Numbered from the stretch's first letter, positions 12,988 to 26,367 are shown. The stretch is 64,000 nucleotides of DNA from Rachycentron canadum (GCA_038496675.1 CM076650.1:18647234-18711233), one strand, 5' to 3'. The notes: generated by a model from the sequence alone, not told the origin. A program made the numbers and translations.

Positions 12988-15900
12988 TGCAAGTATAAAG
13001 TACACACACTCACATATACAGCCCTCAGGACCTCGACATCATGAAGCAATTTTCCGGAATAGTTTCAGCAGAAAAGCTCCCAAAATCGTCTCAAACTTCC
13101 ATTTGTTCACATTCAAAAACATCTGTTTTTCCTTTCCATTGACAAAGTAGCTGTAAACATTCTGCTGTATTTTCATTTCAGTCCAGAACTTAAGGTATTT
13201 CCGCTGCAAGAGACATTTGAAACGGTGGGAAGTTGAGAAGTGTTATCACTGCAGGGCCAGTTTTTGAGCAGGAGGTTGTGTTTGTATGGCTGCATAAAGA
13301 GTATGTTTGTGGTCATGCGGGTACTCTTTCACCACATATGCATATTTTCTCATGTTAGTGGTTTTTAAGATGATATGAATCATGGTCTCACCAGAGAACT
13401 CTGCCGAGGGTTCAGCAGTAGCCAGTCGCAGTGTGTCTTCAATATGGGAGCGGTCCCTCAGTGTTGCACCAGCTGCCTCAGCCATCTTGTGTCCTGATCA
13501 GAAGATCAGACTGTCATAACCTGACATGCATTTACTGGGTAACTGCAGGAAATTTGTAATCCTTGATTTGAGAAAGAAAGGCCCTGAAGACAAGTTTGCA
13601 TATTTCTATGACATACACTAACAATTAATGAACCATAGCCTTATATCCACCAAAGTTGAGAACTAAAATTAATGTGGTCCTTCAGGTGAATGACTTCTTT
13701 AGTTGGGAGTGATCAGGCCAGCTGGGTTGAGAACAGGCCGAACTGTTATATCATGCTGTTGTCCATCTATCTGCTCTATTCCTTTCCTCTGCTATTTCAG
13801 TCTTATTTCTGTAACAAGAGGTTGTTGCTAATTCCTCTTTAGCTACACACAGTGTCATATTCTGGGGGTTTGGCATGCGAGACAGAGCGAGGAAGACAGA
13901 AGGATAGAGATCTTTGCTGTCATTCCATGACCCATATCAGTTGAATCCATTCAGTGAAACAAGGTTCAGATTTCCAAATGGAATTTTTAGTCGGCTACCA
14001 CTTTCTCATAAGGCATGTTTTGTATTAGCTTTTTTGTTCTTTGTAATGGATTTATAAAAGATTACAAGCATTTTAACAACTTTAGCATTGCCAGATTGTG
14101 AAAATTCCCTTTGAATGGTGCATATAGCTTTTCCCACTTTAATTTGTTTTTATAAATGTCAATACATAATTTATAAGTGGATTTATTAGTCATCTAATTT
14201 CCATAGTGTTAGCCACTAAGTGGACTATTTGGAGAAATACTCTTCTTTTCCTTATTGGTGAGACACTAATGAAAATCTCAACACTTTTTTCCATGTCTGT
14301 GCCATATGAGCCACCAGCAGCTGGCTGGTTTATCTTAGCATAAGGACTGGAAACACTGGGAAACAGCTAGCCAGACTCCCACCTCTTGAGTCAATTCACT
14401 AATCAATACTTTAGATCTGTTGTTTCATAAAAACCAAAGTATAAAAACCACAAGCTGTGGTTTTAAGCATGGTTATGTGCCACAGTACGTTGCATAAAAT
14501 CAGAAGACATGTCGAACTTGTATGAGGGTATCTGGTTTCTCCTGTTTCTAGCATTTGCACCAAGCTAAGCTAAGCTAACCAGCTGGTAGATGTAGCTTCA
14601 CATTTAACATACAGATAAGAGACATGGATCAGTCTTCTCCTCTAACGCTTGGCAAGAAAATGAATAAGTACATTTTCCAAATTATCAACCCATTTCTCCT
14701 ATTTTGAGTCATTCTCAAAAATGAATGCACAAGTCATAGTAGGTTTGCACAATGTGGCAACCCAGGATCTTTCAGTTATTCAGTAGGGAAATTGCAGAAT
14801 TAACTGTAAAGAATTAATAAATGATTTATTAACCATTGCACAAGCCATTTGATACAAAATAAAAACAAATGATAATGTAATTCTGTGTCTTTGAAACTAG
14901 GTGGGTTTAAAATATTATATCAAGCTCAGCCTCTGATATCAACAAAATAATTGTTGTCAAAAGAAAACATCTGACATTAAACCAGGCCAGATGTCACAAA
15001 ATAACGAGAGCACAGTCTCTCATCATCACAAAACTATATGACCCGAACAACAAAATTTGTATGTTAAATCACAAAAAAGCTGTCTTATCATCACACCAAA
15101 TCAAACATATGGATATAATATATGTAGTTGATAAATATACCAAATATATAATGTTGCATAGAGGATCAGAAACAAAAAAGTAACTGCTTATTTGGCAAGA
15201 AAAATCTTAGAGCAAGCTAGAAAGCACTCTGAAATATTATCTTGGATGACCAATTTTCAACATCCAGGTAAAAAAAAACGCACATATCACATTAAACCAC
15301 CTCCACTGACACCCACCACAATATAATGAAAGAGACAAAGAAGTGGGGTCAGGGTAAGAGATGGGAAACTCTTTTAAGACTCATCTTCTATAGCAGGCGT
15401 CAACACTCAGACACTAGATAATGGCTCGATTCTTTAATAAAAAAGTACCAAAAGGATGGGAACAGATTCACTGTAACAAGATCCCTCCTTCTCTACTTGG
15501 GGCTGAGAAAGAAGACAAGACATTGGCCTGTGGTGTCAGTGAAAAGACTTAAGTTACATCTATGATGCAGCTTTACTTTTAAGATGTCAGCTGGTATTAC
15601 ATTATTATATACCTTTGCTGTGAGACTCTGTGGGCTTTGCTGAAGTCACCTCCTCCACTGTTGCCTCCTCCTCATCAGCTGGTACCTCTTCCACAGTGGT
15701 TTCCACTGGTACATCCACCGAAGCCACTTCCTCAACATGTTCTGGGGTCACTTCTTCCACAGCAGGTTCTGGCTTTACTTCAGGAATCACTGCATGTTCC
15801 AGTTCAGGCTCTGAAACAATCTCAGGCTCTGAAATGATTTCTGGCTCTGAAACCACTTCGATCTCAGGCTCTGAAGTCACTCCAGGTTCAGCCTCAGATT

Positions 15901-18900
15901 TGACTGGGACATCTGGCTCTGCTTCCTCAGGTTCAGAGTCTGCTGCAGGGACCTCCTCGGGTTCTGCTTCTGGTTCAGATTCAGCCACTGCAACCTCCTC
16001 CTCAGCTGCATCTCCATCAACAGTGGCTTCCTCCTCCTCCTCATCCTCATTCAGGACAGTCTCCTCACTTTCCTCCTCCTCAGCTGCTGCCTCTGCATCC
16101 TCCTGTATTTCCTCACTGTCTAATCTTTCAACTGTCTCCTCAGCAGCAGGTTTTCCCTCTTCTGCAACTTCTTCCTGAGGTTCAGTCACTTCCTCTTCCA
16201 GGTGAGATAATTCCTCCTCTGCTTCATCCTCCCCTTCTTCAGTTTTTTCCTCCTCTTCCTCTTCAGATGATACAACCTCCTCAGTTTCTTTCTCCTCCTC
16301 CTCACTTTGATGCTCCAAAGGACTTTCCACAGACATCACATCTTCATCTTCCTCTTCCTCCACTACCTCCTCCTGGGAAGTTGCCTGTTCTTGCTCTTCT
16401 TCCCCTTCACTTGCCACCTCTTCAGTGGAAGCTGCTTCCTCCTTCTCCTCTTCATGCTCTGAGGTGGAGGCTGGCTCTTCTTTTTCAGCATCAGTGCTTA
16501 AAGCTGACGGGGTTTTGCAGGGCTGACACATGGCCCTCTCTGGTGCCGGGGTGTCGTTGGAGGAGCTCTGGCTGGAGTGCTCTTCTGTCGTGTCACATCT
16601 GCAGGAGAAAAGGTCTCCCTCTGGCTGCTGGAGCTGCAGACGCACCAGAGGCTCCTCATCGTGGATGGACGGCCCTGCCAGGAGATCTGTGAGGATTGAG
16701 GAGGAAGAAATAATAATCAGACTTACTTTGAAACAGACAGTTTAGGACACTTTACACCAAGACAGACCTTAATGTAAAAATGTATGAAATTCCCTCCTGA
16801 TCAGCAAAACCTATGCACATTGACAGGGGGGTGTTTTCCTGTTATATATTATATCAAAATCAGGATGTTGTTTGGTTAGTGGAGCTATTTAATGTTAATA
16901 GATACAACAATGATTTGGTGAACTATTAAACCAATGACATTTATAGTGAGATGTTTTCTTCAATGCTATATGCAGCCATGAGTCTGAAAAACATTAAATA
17001 AATCAAATGCAATGGAATGAATTTGTGACTGCACAGTGTAAACTAGCCAGATATCTGTAATTGCCAGCCACCTTTGTTTGCTACATTAGAGCTTGACCAG
17101 TGACTCCCAGCACATCCCTGATTTAAGACTCAGATTTCAGCTCCTTGAATGGTGACACTCAGACATGGACTATTTGAGGCTGACGTACAGTGGACAGTTG
17201 TGTAAAGGATCTAAAACAGGACAGCTGAGTGGACAAAAAAGCTTGGAATAGAATAATGTATTTACTGCCATTGCAGTTTTATTGCTGTTGTCATGTTTAA
17301 ATGAATTAATTTGTATTTGAATGTTTTAAGTTTGTGTATAAACACTACTAAACCAAACTGAGCTATGAGAATATACCTAGTAATTTAAAAAAGACAATAT
17401 TTTTCTGCTGATGTTCAACATGCCTAAAATCAGTAAATAGATAGATTGCATAAATAGATTAGTCAATGTTTTCATGTGTGTCTTCATGGGAAAATGAATA
17501 TCACCAAATGAAAGCCAATAATTCTGATAAATATAAAACATATGCAGGTCACATGTCTTTAAATATATATTTAATTACCATAAAAGTAGGTTTAGGACAT
17601 AAAAAAATTAATTTCCTGTATGTGCCATTTAACTCAGCATATACTTTGTCTGTACTTTCTCCAAATAATTCTGTGCATTTATTTTTGGTGAGTTAGTAAT
17701 TGGGGTAATTATAAGTGTGATGTTGACTTTTGTTTTTACTGACATAATGTTTCCTTCATAGCAAAGATGGAGAAAGATGGTTTAGTTCTTTTTTTCGGGT
17801 TATACAAACAGTGTGTTTACACTCACACAGTCAGAGTATATTGGGGTAAACAGACAATGCACTGCTCAGCATCATACATCATATTACAGTTACAATGGCT
17901 TTAAAACAATCATATTGAAAACAGGGGACTCCCTCTCTGTTACACCACAAGCATATGATACATGTACATTAGACACTCTTAACTCAGAGTGTACAGAGCA
18001 CAAGGCAGTGGCCTCTGTTTAATTATAACTGCCAGTGTGGTCTTGAGACAGGGGAACACATAGTGGTGCATGAGGCAACTAAATGTATGTCCACAGTTCA
18101 TGTTCCAAGATTGGGTCAGTGTGAGACTAATAGCTGGAGGCAGCTGTTGCAGGTTTTACACGTTCTTTCGGCTTCTGGACCAGCGCCCTGTCATCAGCAA
18201 ACAGGCTAATGCTAAGGAAGAAGCTGGCACGCATGTTGAGATCCTTAACCAGCAGTGCCTGAGTTTTTTCATTCATAATGATGGTTGACACCACCCAGAG
18301 ATATTAACCACCATTTATAGATTGACAAGCATTACAATGATCAATTTCATAATCTTATTGTACTTAATGTTCAATAAATGAATTGCCTTATTTGCACGAT
18401 TAAACTGAGAATGGATGCAACAACCAACAACACTGAGCCATAAGTTCAACTAAACAATCAACCGCAATCCTGACTCTTAAACGACCACATGTACTCATAA
18501 GTGTTTTCATTTAGCCTACTGTGTGTGACTCTAGCAATAGCAACAATATTGTAAAAATGAGAATCATACTATCTGTCCATCGGGTTCTGTGTCTGTTTAT
18601 GATGAAGTTAATGAAGTTGTTTTGGATGAAATTCTTGTATCATGATAACTAAGTTCCTGACCTTTGAATCACATCAGTTCAGCAAAGTGAAACCAAATGG
18701 CAGTTCAGGCTACTCACCAGGCTTCTATCATCACAGATATATAAGCCTGCACCTTGATCTTTTGATAGAATGAAGCCCACCTCAGTCTAGTTCAGTTTCT
18801 GCTCTAATCACAAGAATGCATGACATGACAAGTTAAATATGATTTTCCCTTAAGAGTCTGTAGAAGTTGCACAAATATTAATATGGCTCTTAACCACTGT

Positions 18901-21900
18901 CTGTTTTAAATGTGGGTGTGAAAGTCCCACTGAATCTGATCCCACCTAACCAAAATCAGCTGCTTCTGAGTCAAGATATATTTGTATTTTGGGCTTGGAT
19001 GGAGGGCTTAACACTCAATAAACTGTCCTAAATGATACTAGGAGGACTCCATGTAGTCTCCTGTTCCTACACCCTCCCCCACAATGGTTTCTTCCCCCTA
19101 TTTTAAGGCCCTGAATCACACATCAGACAGTTTTGTACTCATCGTGTTGCTTGTCACCTCTAATATCTGGATGCTTTGTTATGCTTTGTCACTTTCTAAG
19201 GGGATTGTTAGGGTTAGTGGCCTCAACATCAAGCTGATATTCCCTAAGCAACCACATTCAGTGCAGACCAATTTGAAAATCACATTTGTACCTAAATGTT
19301 TTGTGCATAAATATATTATATATATATCAGTCCAGCACATATGTCACCTGTGCATGAATTAAAGGCGAAAATGTCCTTAATGTAATTGAGCTAGATTTGT
19401 TTTATTACTGTGACTTTGACAGCTTCAGGGAGCCGGTGAATGATGCAAGGGAGCTACTGCAGATGATTAAGAGACAGTCACATATTCACTGTGTCCTCCT
19501 TTGCTGTAACTGGCAGAGGTTGAGGTATGAGCCGCGGCTGTTGGGCCAAGGCTCATAAAACGTGTCTTGGCCAGACTTAAGTGTGCTGTAGGTGTCAGTA
19601 ATTGAGTAAAACCAATGAGAAGAAGATTAGTGAGGGGTAATCTGAGGACAGCGGTTGGATGCTGTTGTGATTGTGATGAGGGAAGTCTGGATGTTGTCCA
19701 AAGACATAGCGCTACAGAATTGTCTGCATTGTAACATGTACAGCAGCAGTGGCCAAGATCCTGACATGAGTTGGTGAAGACGAACTGCCAAAGTTAAGTG
19801 ACACTATGTAACAAGGTCAGGCACAATGACCATTTACATTTGTTTCTGTCTTGTCTGATGAGAACAATGATCCATTGGTTGCCTGTTTTACATAGGAAGC
19901 AGAAATGTTTAGACCTTGATGTGATAATTTTGAGATCAACCCTTTGATTTGCCAACTGCTGAAAGAGCAGGCAACATCAGGCGTAAAACAATTGACACAC
20001 ATGAATCGTGTAAACTCAGGACCTTTCCAATCATTCAAGCTAAATTTAGCTTACTGGTTCTCCCCACACTGAATGCCTTGAGGCAGTTATAAGAGAGGGA
20101 TCTGTGCCAGTGGATGGAGATGACCAAATTAAATTTAAGTTAACATAATTATGGAAAAAGATGCCATTGGGAGAGGAAAACATGACAGACATATTCTGTC
20201 AAGATCAACACATTGCAGTGGGAATGGTTACCAGACAAATGCACAAAATAATACACTACCATATATTTTGAAAAAACCAAATAAGCAGTTTCCAAAGTAT
20301 GTTCTCTTTTAATCACAACAGTGATATAGTGATATATATGTGTACATATGTGATATATATTTTCATCCAGCTCAAGATAAATCACAATCAGTGATTCATT
20401 TATGTAGAATTATGTGTCATTACCAATTATGTAAACAATTTTTCTACAAATGTTTGTTATTTTTTGTGTGAAAACATACTTGGCAATAAACCTGATTCTG
20501 AGGTAGATACTGTATGTATTTTGAGGAAGTTAATTTTTTAAACCTAGATAATGTTTGTGTACTATCAACAGAAACAATGACATCCAACGCACATGTAGTG
20601 TAAGTAATTGATACAAACCGCTGCCTGCTGTGACACAAAGATTACAAGAGTGGTGACACATTTGAAAGCACATTTCTATACTATACTATACTATACTAAA
20701 ACACTAAAATTTGTTGTGGAGCTGCAGAGTTTCGATTAATGTCTAAGTGAGTTTATCACTATGATCGAACCTTTTCACAATTATACATTTAATTCATTTA
20801 ACTCAGAAAATATAGCTTTAAAATTTGCCCATTTGATTTAACTTTTTATTTTTTACTTCTTACAGATTAAATCCCCTTTAGCATAAATGAATGATTTTTC
20901 CAAAAACAGAAGAGAAGAATATTCCATCAACAGACAAGAACGCTGTTCAAAATGTGTGTGCAACTTGGTCCTGAACATTTTGGAAGCAATGAAGGAAAAT
21001 CAATGATGAGTGCAGTTTAAAAAAAAAGCTTTTTTATGTCAGGAGTCCAAGCTGAAGATTTCTGATGTTTTTGCCACTATCAAAGTATAATGTAACATTC
21101 ATCTGAGGTTGTTCCTCTCTGCAGGACCCTACTGTTGCTGCCGTGAAGCCTGGGCAGAGCAGTGTTGTGGGGACAGAATGGGACAGGTGCCTGAGTACTG
21201 GATGGTACATCTCTGAGACAGAAATAGTCCCACAATGAGTCAGTGGGTGAAAAGAAGGAGGGATAATTCCACTCCTATTTTCAGGAAGTGACTCTCCTAT
21301 CCTCCCTGTGATTGTCATGAGGCCAGCCTGCAGCTCTGCTGCACTATTGCTCAAATTCCTGCAACAGTGTGCGGCTGTATGTGTGACTCAGACCCTTCTT
21401 AAATACCAACAAGAGAAAATACATGAGTACTGAGAGTGATGACATACAACCTGTAGACTGAATGAAGTCAATACACTACACACATGTAAAGTTCTACTTT
21501 TTAGTCTCCAGTTCCTAAATCACTCAAGAACACAAACATGGAAGCAGCAGTAATTTTATATTTCTTGTTATATGATGCTGACTTGACTTTAATTAATCAT
21601 TTAGTTACTTCAAACTGCCCAACTATTAGACTACTGTACTCTGGTATTACACAGTCTATGCTGAGCTCTCTCATATCTGTTTTAGTTGGGACTTCCCCTG
21701 GACATGGACCCTGCTGACGGGAATGACAGATTAGCAGCTCTGCAGCTTCATTGAGGCATTAAATGCAGCTCTGGCTTTAGCTGTAGATATGGAGTCTATT
21801 TGTACATTTATGTAGCTCTTTATAATTGTCTTATAGTTTCAAGCATGTGAGTGAATCTTTGTGTGCATGTACATACATAACATGCGTGTATAATTCTGAC

Positions 21901-23042
21901 AGTCTAAAAGAGATGTGTATCAGTGCATGGCATTGATGACCACAGTATCTGGTGACGACTTTGTCTGGCTGATGCCTGACACCTGACTACGGCAACTTGT
22001 GGGGAACAAAATGAACCAGTGCAAGGACAGACAAGGGTATTCTCTGCCTGAACTTTAACAAAGTGTCCCTTGACATTTTTCTGAAACTTGGAAACAAGCG
22101 GAGCAGCAATTATGATGTATGAACCTTGAGTGATTGTGTTACGGCTGTTATTTCTGATTTGCTCAGACTTTAGCCTATAAAACATGAAGCGACTGTGAAA
22201 TGCCAAACTCCTCCACCTTAAGCCCTGACTAGTGAAATTGCAGGAGTTACATATGTGCATGAAACTGCTGTGAAAGTGTGACAGTCAAAATTGAAAGAAA
22301 TCCAGTGGGAAAACCAATCATTTCAGCCAGCTTTTGCCTTGGCTGCAGCAGAGTGTGTGACTCTTAGTAGTGAGTCCAAGTCACTCTGTCAGAGCTGTCA
22401 CTGTGTTTCTCTCCAGGGCAGAGAGAATAAGCAGCAGACAGGACAGTTTCCATCAGCTGGTGTCACACCTCAGCCCTGACATGACCACCGGTCCAACCAC
22501 AAAACTCTGCATTACACCACATACAGGGGACGTTTATAGGGATCGTATCAACAGGTTTCAACACGACATATGAAATACAGAAAAGCATAATGTTGTTCTG
22601 TAAGGAAATGGAAGCTGTGTGAAACACTGCACATCCGAAAAACAACACACTCAGTCTAAAAGTGACAGGAAGCAAAATGATTGTGTAATAGCAATGCAGA
22701 GGAAATTAATGGGAACTATTAATTTTGCACATATTTAGTCATTAAATAATTCACTGTTTTTTTTTCACTGTATTGTCAGTAATGACCATTCAAACAGACA
22801 CTAAGTCTCTGCAATACATACAGAGCTCTGATACGTTCAAAGACATATGCAAGTTTATATGCAGCCATCAAAATGGATTAGCATTTCAATTTCACACACA
22901 CTTGCTTAAATAATTCCCTAAATGCATCTAACAGAAGTACAGATCATAAGCATTTAGCCCAAAGCCCGTAACCCTCCACCATACCTGCAGCAGACAGGGC
23001 CAGCAGAGACAGCAGGCAGCACACAGACACCAGGGACTTCAT
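8271..23042 (-). CDS. srl: Sarcalumenin (SR luminal Ca2+-buffering GTPase-like protein)
   Basis: Luminal sarcoplasmic-reticulum glycoprotein that binds Ca2+ and supports SERCA in striated muscle. Coding exons, 5' to 3': 23042-22985, 16686-15613, 13493-13392, 12532-12437, 11353-11237, 10442-10209, 9496-9147, 8771-8271. They join in frame to 843 aa, or 485 aa if the acidic second exon is skipped; the human 53-kDa form is close to the latter. Signal peptide MKSLVSVCCLLSLLALSAAG. The dynamin/EHD-like GTPase core shows P-loop GPWSVGKS (about 457-464), switch VDTPG (about 546-550) and NKAD (about 612-615). Other family blocks: LRDRSHIE, YKYNELRQHE, RPPRVYVSSFW-type block in exon 7 (EPPRVYVSSFW), and C-terminal PKNRWRRQ. 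The start at 23042 is preferred over an in-frame ATG at 23069 because a TATA box at 23080-23088 would place transcription start near 23055-23060. Confidence 0.95.
12832..12983. repeat. Long (AC)n microsatellite with CG and GCAC interruptions
   Basis: About 150 bases of near-uninterrupted AC, broken by a GCACGCAC block near 12905-12927, inside the srl intron between exons 3 and 4. On the transcribed (minus) strand it reads (GT)n, about 300 nt before the exon 4 acceptor. The Cys/Val open frames over it are artefacts. Confidence 0.95.
14225..14695. mobile_element. Palindromic non-autonomous element (MITE-like), near full length
   Basis: The two halves are imperfect inverted copies. The left block with CAGCTGGCTGGTTTATCTTAGC (about 14319-14340) mirrors the right block GCTAAGCTAAGCTAACCAGCTGG (about 14564-14586). 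The outer ends, GGAGAAATACTCTTC at left and AATAAGTACATTTTCC at right, also pair. The inner phrase GACTGGAAACA(C/G)(G/T)GG is one I recognise as a widespread teleost interspersed repeat. No coding capacity. It lies in srl intron 2. A second, partial copy is at about 54310-54475. Confidence 0.65.
15613..16686 (-). other. srl: srl acidic cassette exon (160-kDa isoform exon)
   Basis: A single 1,074-nt exon encoding a Glu-rich segment. It has clean borders: acceptor TCCTCACAG before 16686 and donor AAAG|GTATAT after 15613. Length is divisible by three and both borders are phase 1, so skipping keeps the frame. The protein starts with ADLLAGPSIHDEEPLV, has a CRCD pair, long E/D runs, and a short SEPEI/SEPEL array near its 3' part. 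In mammals, inclusion of the matching segment separates the large sarcalumenin from the 53-kDa glycoprotein. The 182-codon Ser/Thr-rich frame on the plus strand is the antisense shadow of this repetitive exon. Confidence 0.88.
16687..22984 (-). other. srl intron 1 (long, no gene seen)
   Basis: About 6.3 kb between the signal-peptide exon and the acidic exon. I see no exon-like or family-like coding sequence on either strand, only AT-rich DNA and a short (TATAC)n run at about 20676-20698. Muscle enhancers could reside here but none can be assigned from sequence. Confidence 0.6.
20676..20698. repeat. (TATAC)n pentanucleotide run
   Basis: Four tandem units of ctata/tatac inside srl intron 1; short but clean. 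Confidence 0.7.
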
Positions 23043-23200
23043 TTTGACTGCCAGGGGCCTTCTCTTCATCCCTCCCCCGTTATATATACTGCTCTGGCTG
23101 AAGGTCAGAGGGCATGTCAGTGGAGGTGGGGCGCAGCAACTGCACCCATACCAACCAATGTGTGTTTGAACAGCTGCCTGGTCCAATCAGGGAGGTTGAG
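23043..23200 (-). promoter_or_regulatory. srl core promoter: TATA box, CCAAT boxes, muscle E-box
   Basis: Read on the minus strand: a strong TATA box (TATATATAA, 23088-23080) lies about 40 bases before the preferred ATG. Upstream are a G/C-rich CACC-type box (about 23122-23130), two reverse CCAAT boxes (23155-23159 and 23183-23187) and a CAGCTG E-box (23171-23176) of the kind bound by MyoD-family factors. This arrangement fits a muscle-restricted gene. The function of each site is inferred from motif and position. Confidence 0.65.
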
Positions 23201-23617
23201 AGCAGAAAGAAACAGGAAGAGACCGGTTGGTTGTCTTGGTTGGAAGTCTACAATTATAAATAATAATAATTATTATTATTTTGTATTGAAAAGATATATA
23301 TTTTGATGGGCTTACCTTGCAAGTAGTACTGGTAACCTTTGACTTACCACTAACATTTGTCACTATTTCTTGAAATTAGTATTATTTTATAATATATTGC
23401 TTCATATTGTACAGATTTCTCACAGCCGAGGTTCTCCAGTTGTTATTCCTACTTAAAAAAAAAGATTAAAATGAGGCCTGTGCTCCACCTGTGTTTATGT
23501 GAACTCCACTCATGCTAAACGAGGAACTGCTAAATATCCCCACCTGGTGGACAGACGGGGTCATGTGTGCGACTGAAGTATACTAGCAGACAGAAGGTGT
23601 CATAAAAAAAGTACAAA

Positions 23618-23623
23618 TTTTAT
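23618..23623 (-). terminator. Candidate tfap4 polyadenylation signal
   Basis: AATAAA on the minus strand (TTTATT on plus). It lies about 2.75 kb past the tfap4 stop and about 530 bases from the srl promoter. The two minus-strand genes therefore sit close, tfap4 ending just before srl starts. Confidence 0.5.
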
Positions 23624-24499
23624 TTTTTTTTCATCTTTACAAAGGCCTGTTTACCCAAGTTTTTTTTTATAAACAAAATATAACAGCTTCTCATCGACAT
23701 GGACTGATGGGGGAAAAAAATATCACACAAAAATATAAAAAAAAAAAAAAAAGGAAAACAGGATAAGAAAGACATGAAAAGACAAAAAAAAAGCAGAACA
23801 CAATAAACAGATGTTAAATTGCGTCACAGCAAAGAGCTTACAAAAAATAAATGGAAAAATAAAAGTCGTCCTCATCACTGAATCAGGCAGTACAGAACAG
23901 CAAGTGCTTCATATCAAATATCTCAAAAAGTCCAAAGACAGCAGTGCTGCAACACAATGTACAGAAACAACTGAGGGCAAAATGTTTTCCTGACCAATAA
24001 CAAACCTCAGATAAACATGGGCTGAGGCTAAACATCTGTCAGCAGAACATCAGACCCTTTAATACAAGTACCCTCCCTCGATTGGCATGAAAAATACTAA
24101 TCTAACCAGATATAAAACTGACGTCAGTGAGTGAATAGTGTCCACACATTGCACACAAGACAAGTTTCACACTGAACACATCAGTCATGTGATCATAAAA
24201 AAAAAGGAAACTCCCTCCCCCCTCCCACAAAAATAAACAAAATGTCAAAAACAAAGCCCGCTTTAGATGAGAGGAAACAGCAATTAGTAACATGCATTCA
24301 ATTGGCAAAAGAACATGTAAGAGATCAAAAGACAGATACAAATCCAAATAAAAGGAATGTTTACAGCGTCAAGTCAGCGTATCAAATCGAATATGACAGG
24401 AGAGAGGCTCCAAGCAGGGATTTCCAGTCAAATTCCCGAGAGAAGTACAAGCAACATAACATGAGGTGGACAGATCTGATGCGTTTCAAAGAGAGACAG

Positions 24500-24505
<6 letters not shown>

Positions 24506-24543
<38 letters not shown>
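24506..24543. repeat. (GT)n microsatellite
   Basis: About 19 pure GT units inside the presumed tfap4 3'UTR. Confidence 0.95.
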
Positions 24544-24546
<3 letters not shown>

Positions 24547-26367
24547 CTGGGGGAATCTACATTTCATTCTCACTGGACAATGATGTAGCACTTTTTGTGG
24601 CATTTGATGCACTGAAATCATACATCGATGTGTCACTGTGTGCTGACAGATCGATATCGTTCAGTAAGATGTGACTCTACTATGATCGAAAATTTGCTTT
24701 TTACAATAATGAAACAAGAACAACACAGGTCCCTGCTCCCCTACTCTCTTGAGCAATTCCAAAATGTGGAAATGACCAATAAAACCCCAAAAAACAAAAC
24801 AAACAAACAAAAACAAAACATGATCAAGTGTGAAGTTACATGAAGGATTTTGGCCTCAGCTCACCGCTCCTCTCCAGAGAACCAGGTTGACAAAGAGCAC
24901 CTTGCGAGTAGAGATACTACATTCTTTGATACAAGCATGTCAAGTTTCATACATAAACTGTAGGTGTAATGTACACACCTACCAACGGTGCATAGATAAC
25001 TTCACCTCATGTATCAATGACACCAACAAATGTACTGAAAATGGGATTGCATAAATAGCAAAAACTCTAGTGCATAGTCACTGAAATCAACAAACCAAGA
25101 CCAGAAGATAGACTGAAGTCTTTGGAGGGAAACGGAAGCCTTCGCGCTTTGTTAGTGTGCGAGTCACTGAAAGTTTTGCATCAGACGAACTTTCCATATT
25201 TTAAGCCTGAATGATTGAAACTGTTGGAGACAGACTGAAAATTTACACCAGTCGGTAACAAAACGGCAGCAGATGTTTAAAAGCAATGAACCAAAATTTG
25301 GTTCTTTTTTTTTTTGTTTTTTTTTTTAAGCTAGGGGTGCAATAACCACTATGAGCAGCAGATAACAAGTTTTGTTGACTCAAGACTTTCATGAGTTCAT
25401 CTGAAGACCTCCGGCTCCCTGTGAAAAACCTGACAAACCTCCAATTTAAGTTGTTAATCTCAATATAACAAAATGTTCACCTTCAACATTCAGTAACCCT
25501 GACAGAAAGAAAAAGTATACAAACATGAACGACATTAAAACCAAAAGATGATCAATGTAAATTGTTCAACAGCTTATAATTTTTAAGGGCTTATTTAGAT
25601 ATCAAAAACACAACCTTTTATTTTTCAAGTAAATCAGACTGAATTTCTTTTCACATGTATCCTAAATAACTAAATAACTTTGCAATTAAGTGTGTTTTTT
25701 TCCCAAACTTTCTTCTTCTTCTTTTTTTTAATTTAGAAATGCCCTCAGTTGTATTTTAAGTTGGGTTTCATGGCCACTGGCACACTCGCAAAAAAAGGAA
25801 CTGGTAAATAAAAAAAAAACAAAAAAAACTAAATTAAGACTGGGGAAGAAATAACTGCAACTCCACGTCCCTTTTCAGAATCAAGAGCTGCGTGCTTATT
25901 GTGTTGTTACATTCAACTCTCTATTATGCTAAATCCATCAATTTCTAGCACAAATAATACTGTCAGCGTGCCAGTGACGACGGGTAACTTATGCTGTGAC
26001 TGTATGTTGCGCATTTAAACACACGATGGACGGATGGATGCTGATAGCTTTTTACACGAGGAGACCCCTAAGTTTTCAAGTAGCGGCACAGCGGCTCAGA
26101 CATTGAAAAACAGCCTCTAGAAATCCCACGTGGGCCTCCTCTGCACGCTGACCATCCTATGTTTTCAATCTTCAGAGATTTTACAGTACAAGACTGACAC
26201 TGAGCTTAACCACTGGATTTAGGAGTTAGGATAATGCCGAAGACAGATTTTTTTTTTTTTTTTTTTTTTTTAAAAGTAGTCAAGCTCCTGGAGGGAATCT
26301 TACAGTGAGTAGGTATTTTAAGTGTTTGTGTGTGTTTGTGTGTGTGTGCGTGTACATGTGGAGTGGA

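Larger units (their letters stand above)
23600..26367 (-). other. tfap4: tfap4 3'UTR
   Basis: About 2.7 kb between the tfap4 stop codon and a plausible polyadenylation site. It contains no supported open frame. Features are several A/T homopolymer tracts (about 25300-25330, 26250-26272), a (GT)n run at 24506-24543 and a T-rich 3' end. The extent is inferred from the absence of exons and from the AATAAA at its end. Confidence 0.55.

Noticed and set aside
12775..13049. Several Cys/Val and His/Thr open frames
   Set aside because: All are translations of the (AC)n/(GT)n microsatellite; the same holds at 24242-24636, 44209-44578, 58566-58864 and 59191-59584.
15630..16178. 182-codon Ser/Thr-rich frame on the plus strand
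   Set aside because: Exact antisense of the Glu-rich srl exon; low-complexity GAG/GAA codons give stop-free TCx-rich complements.
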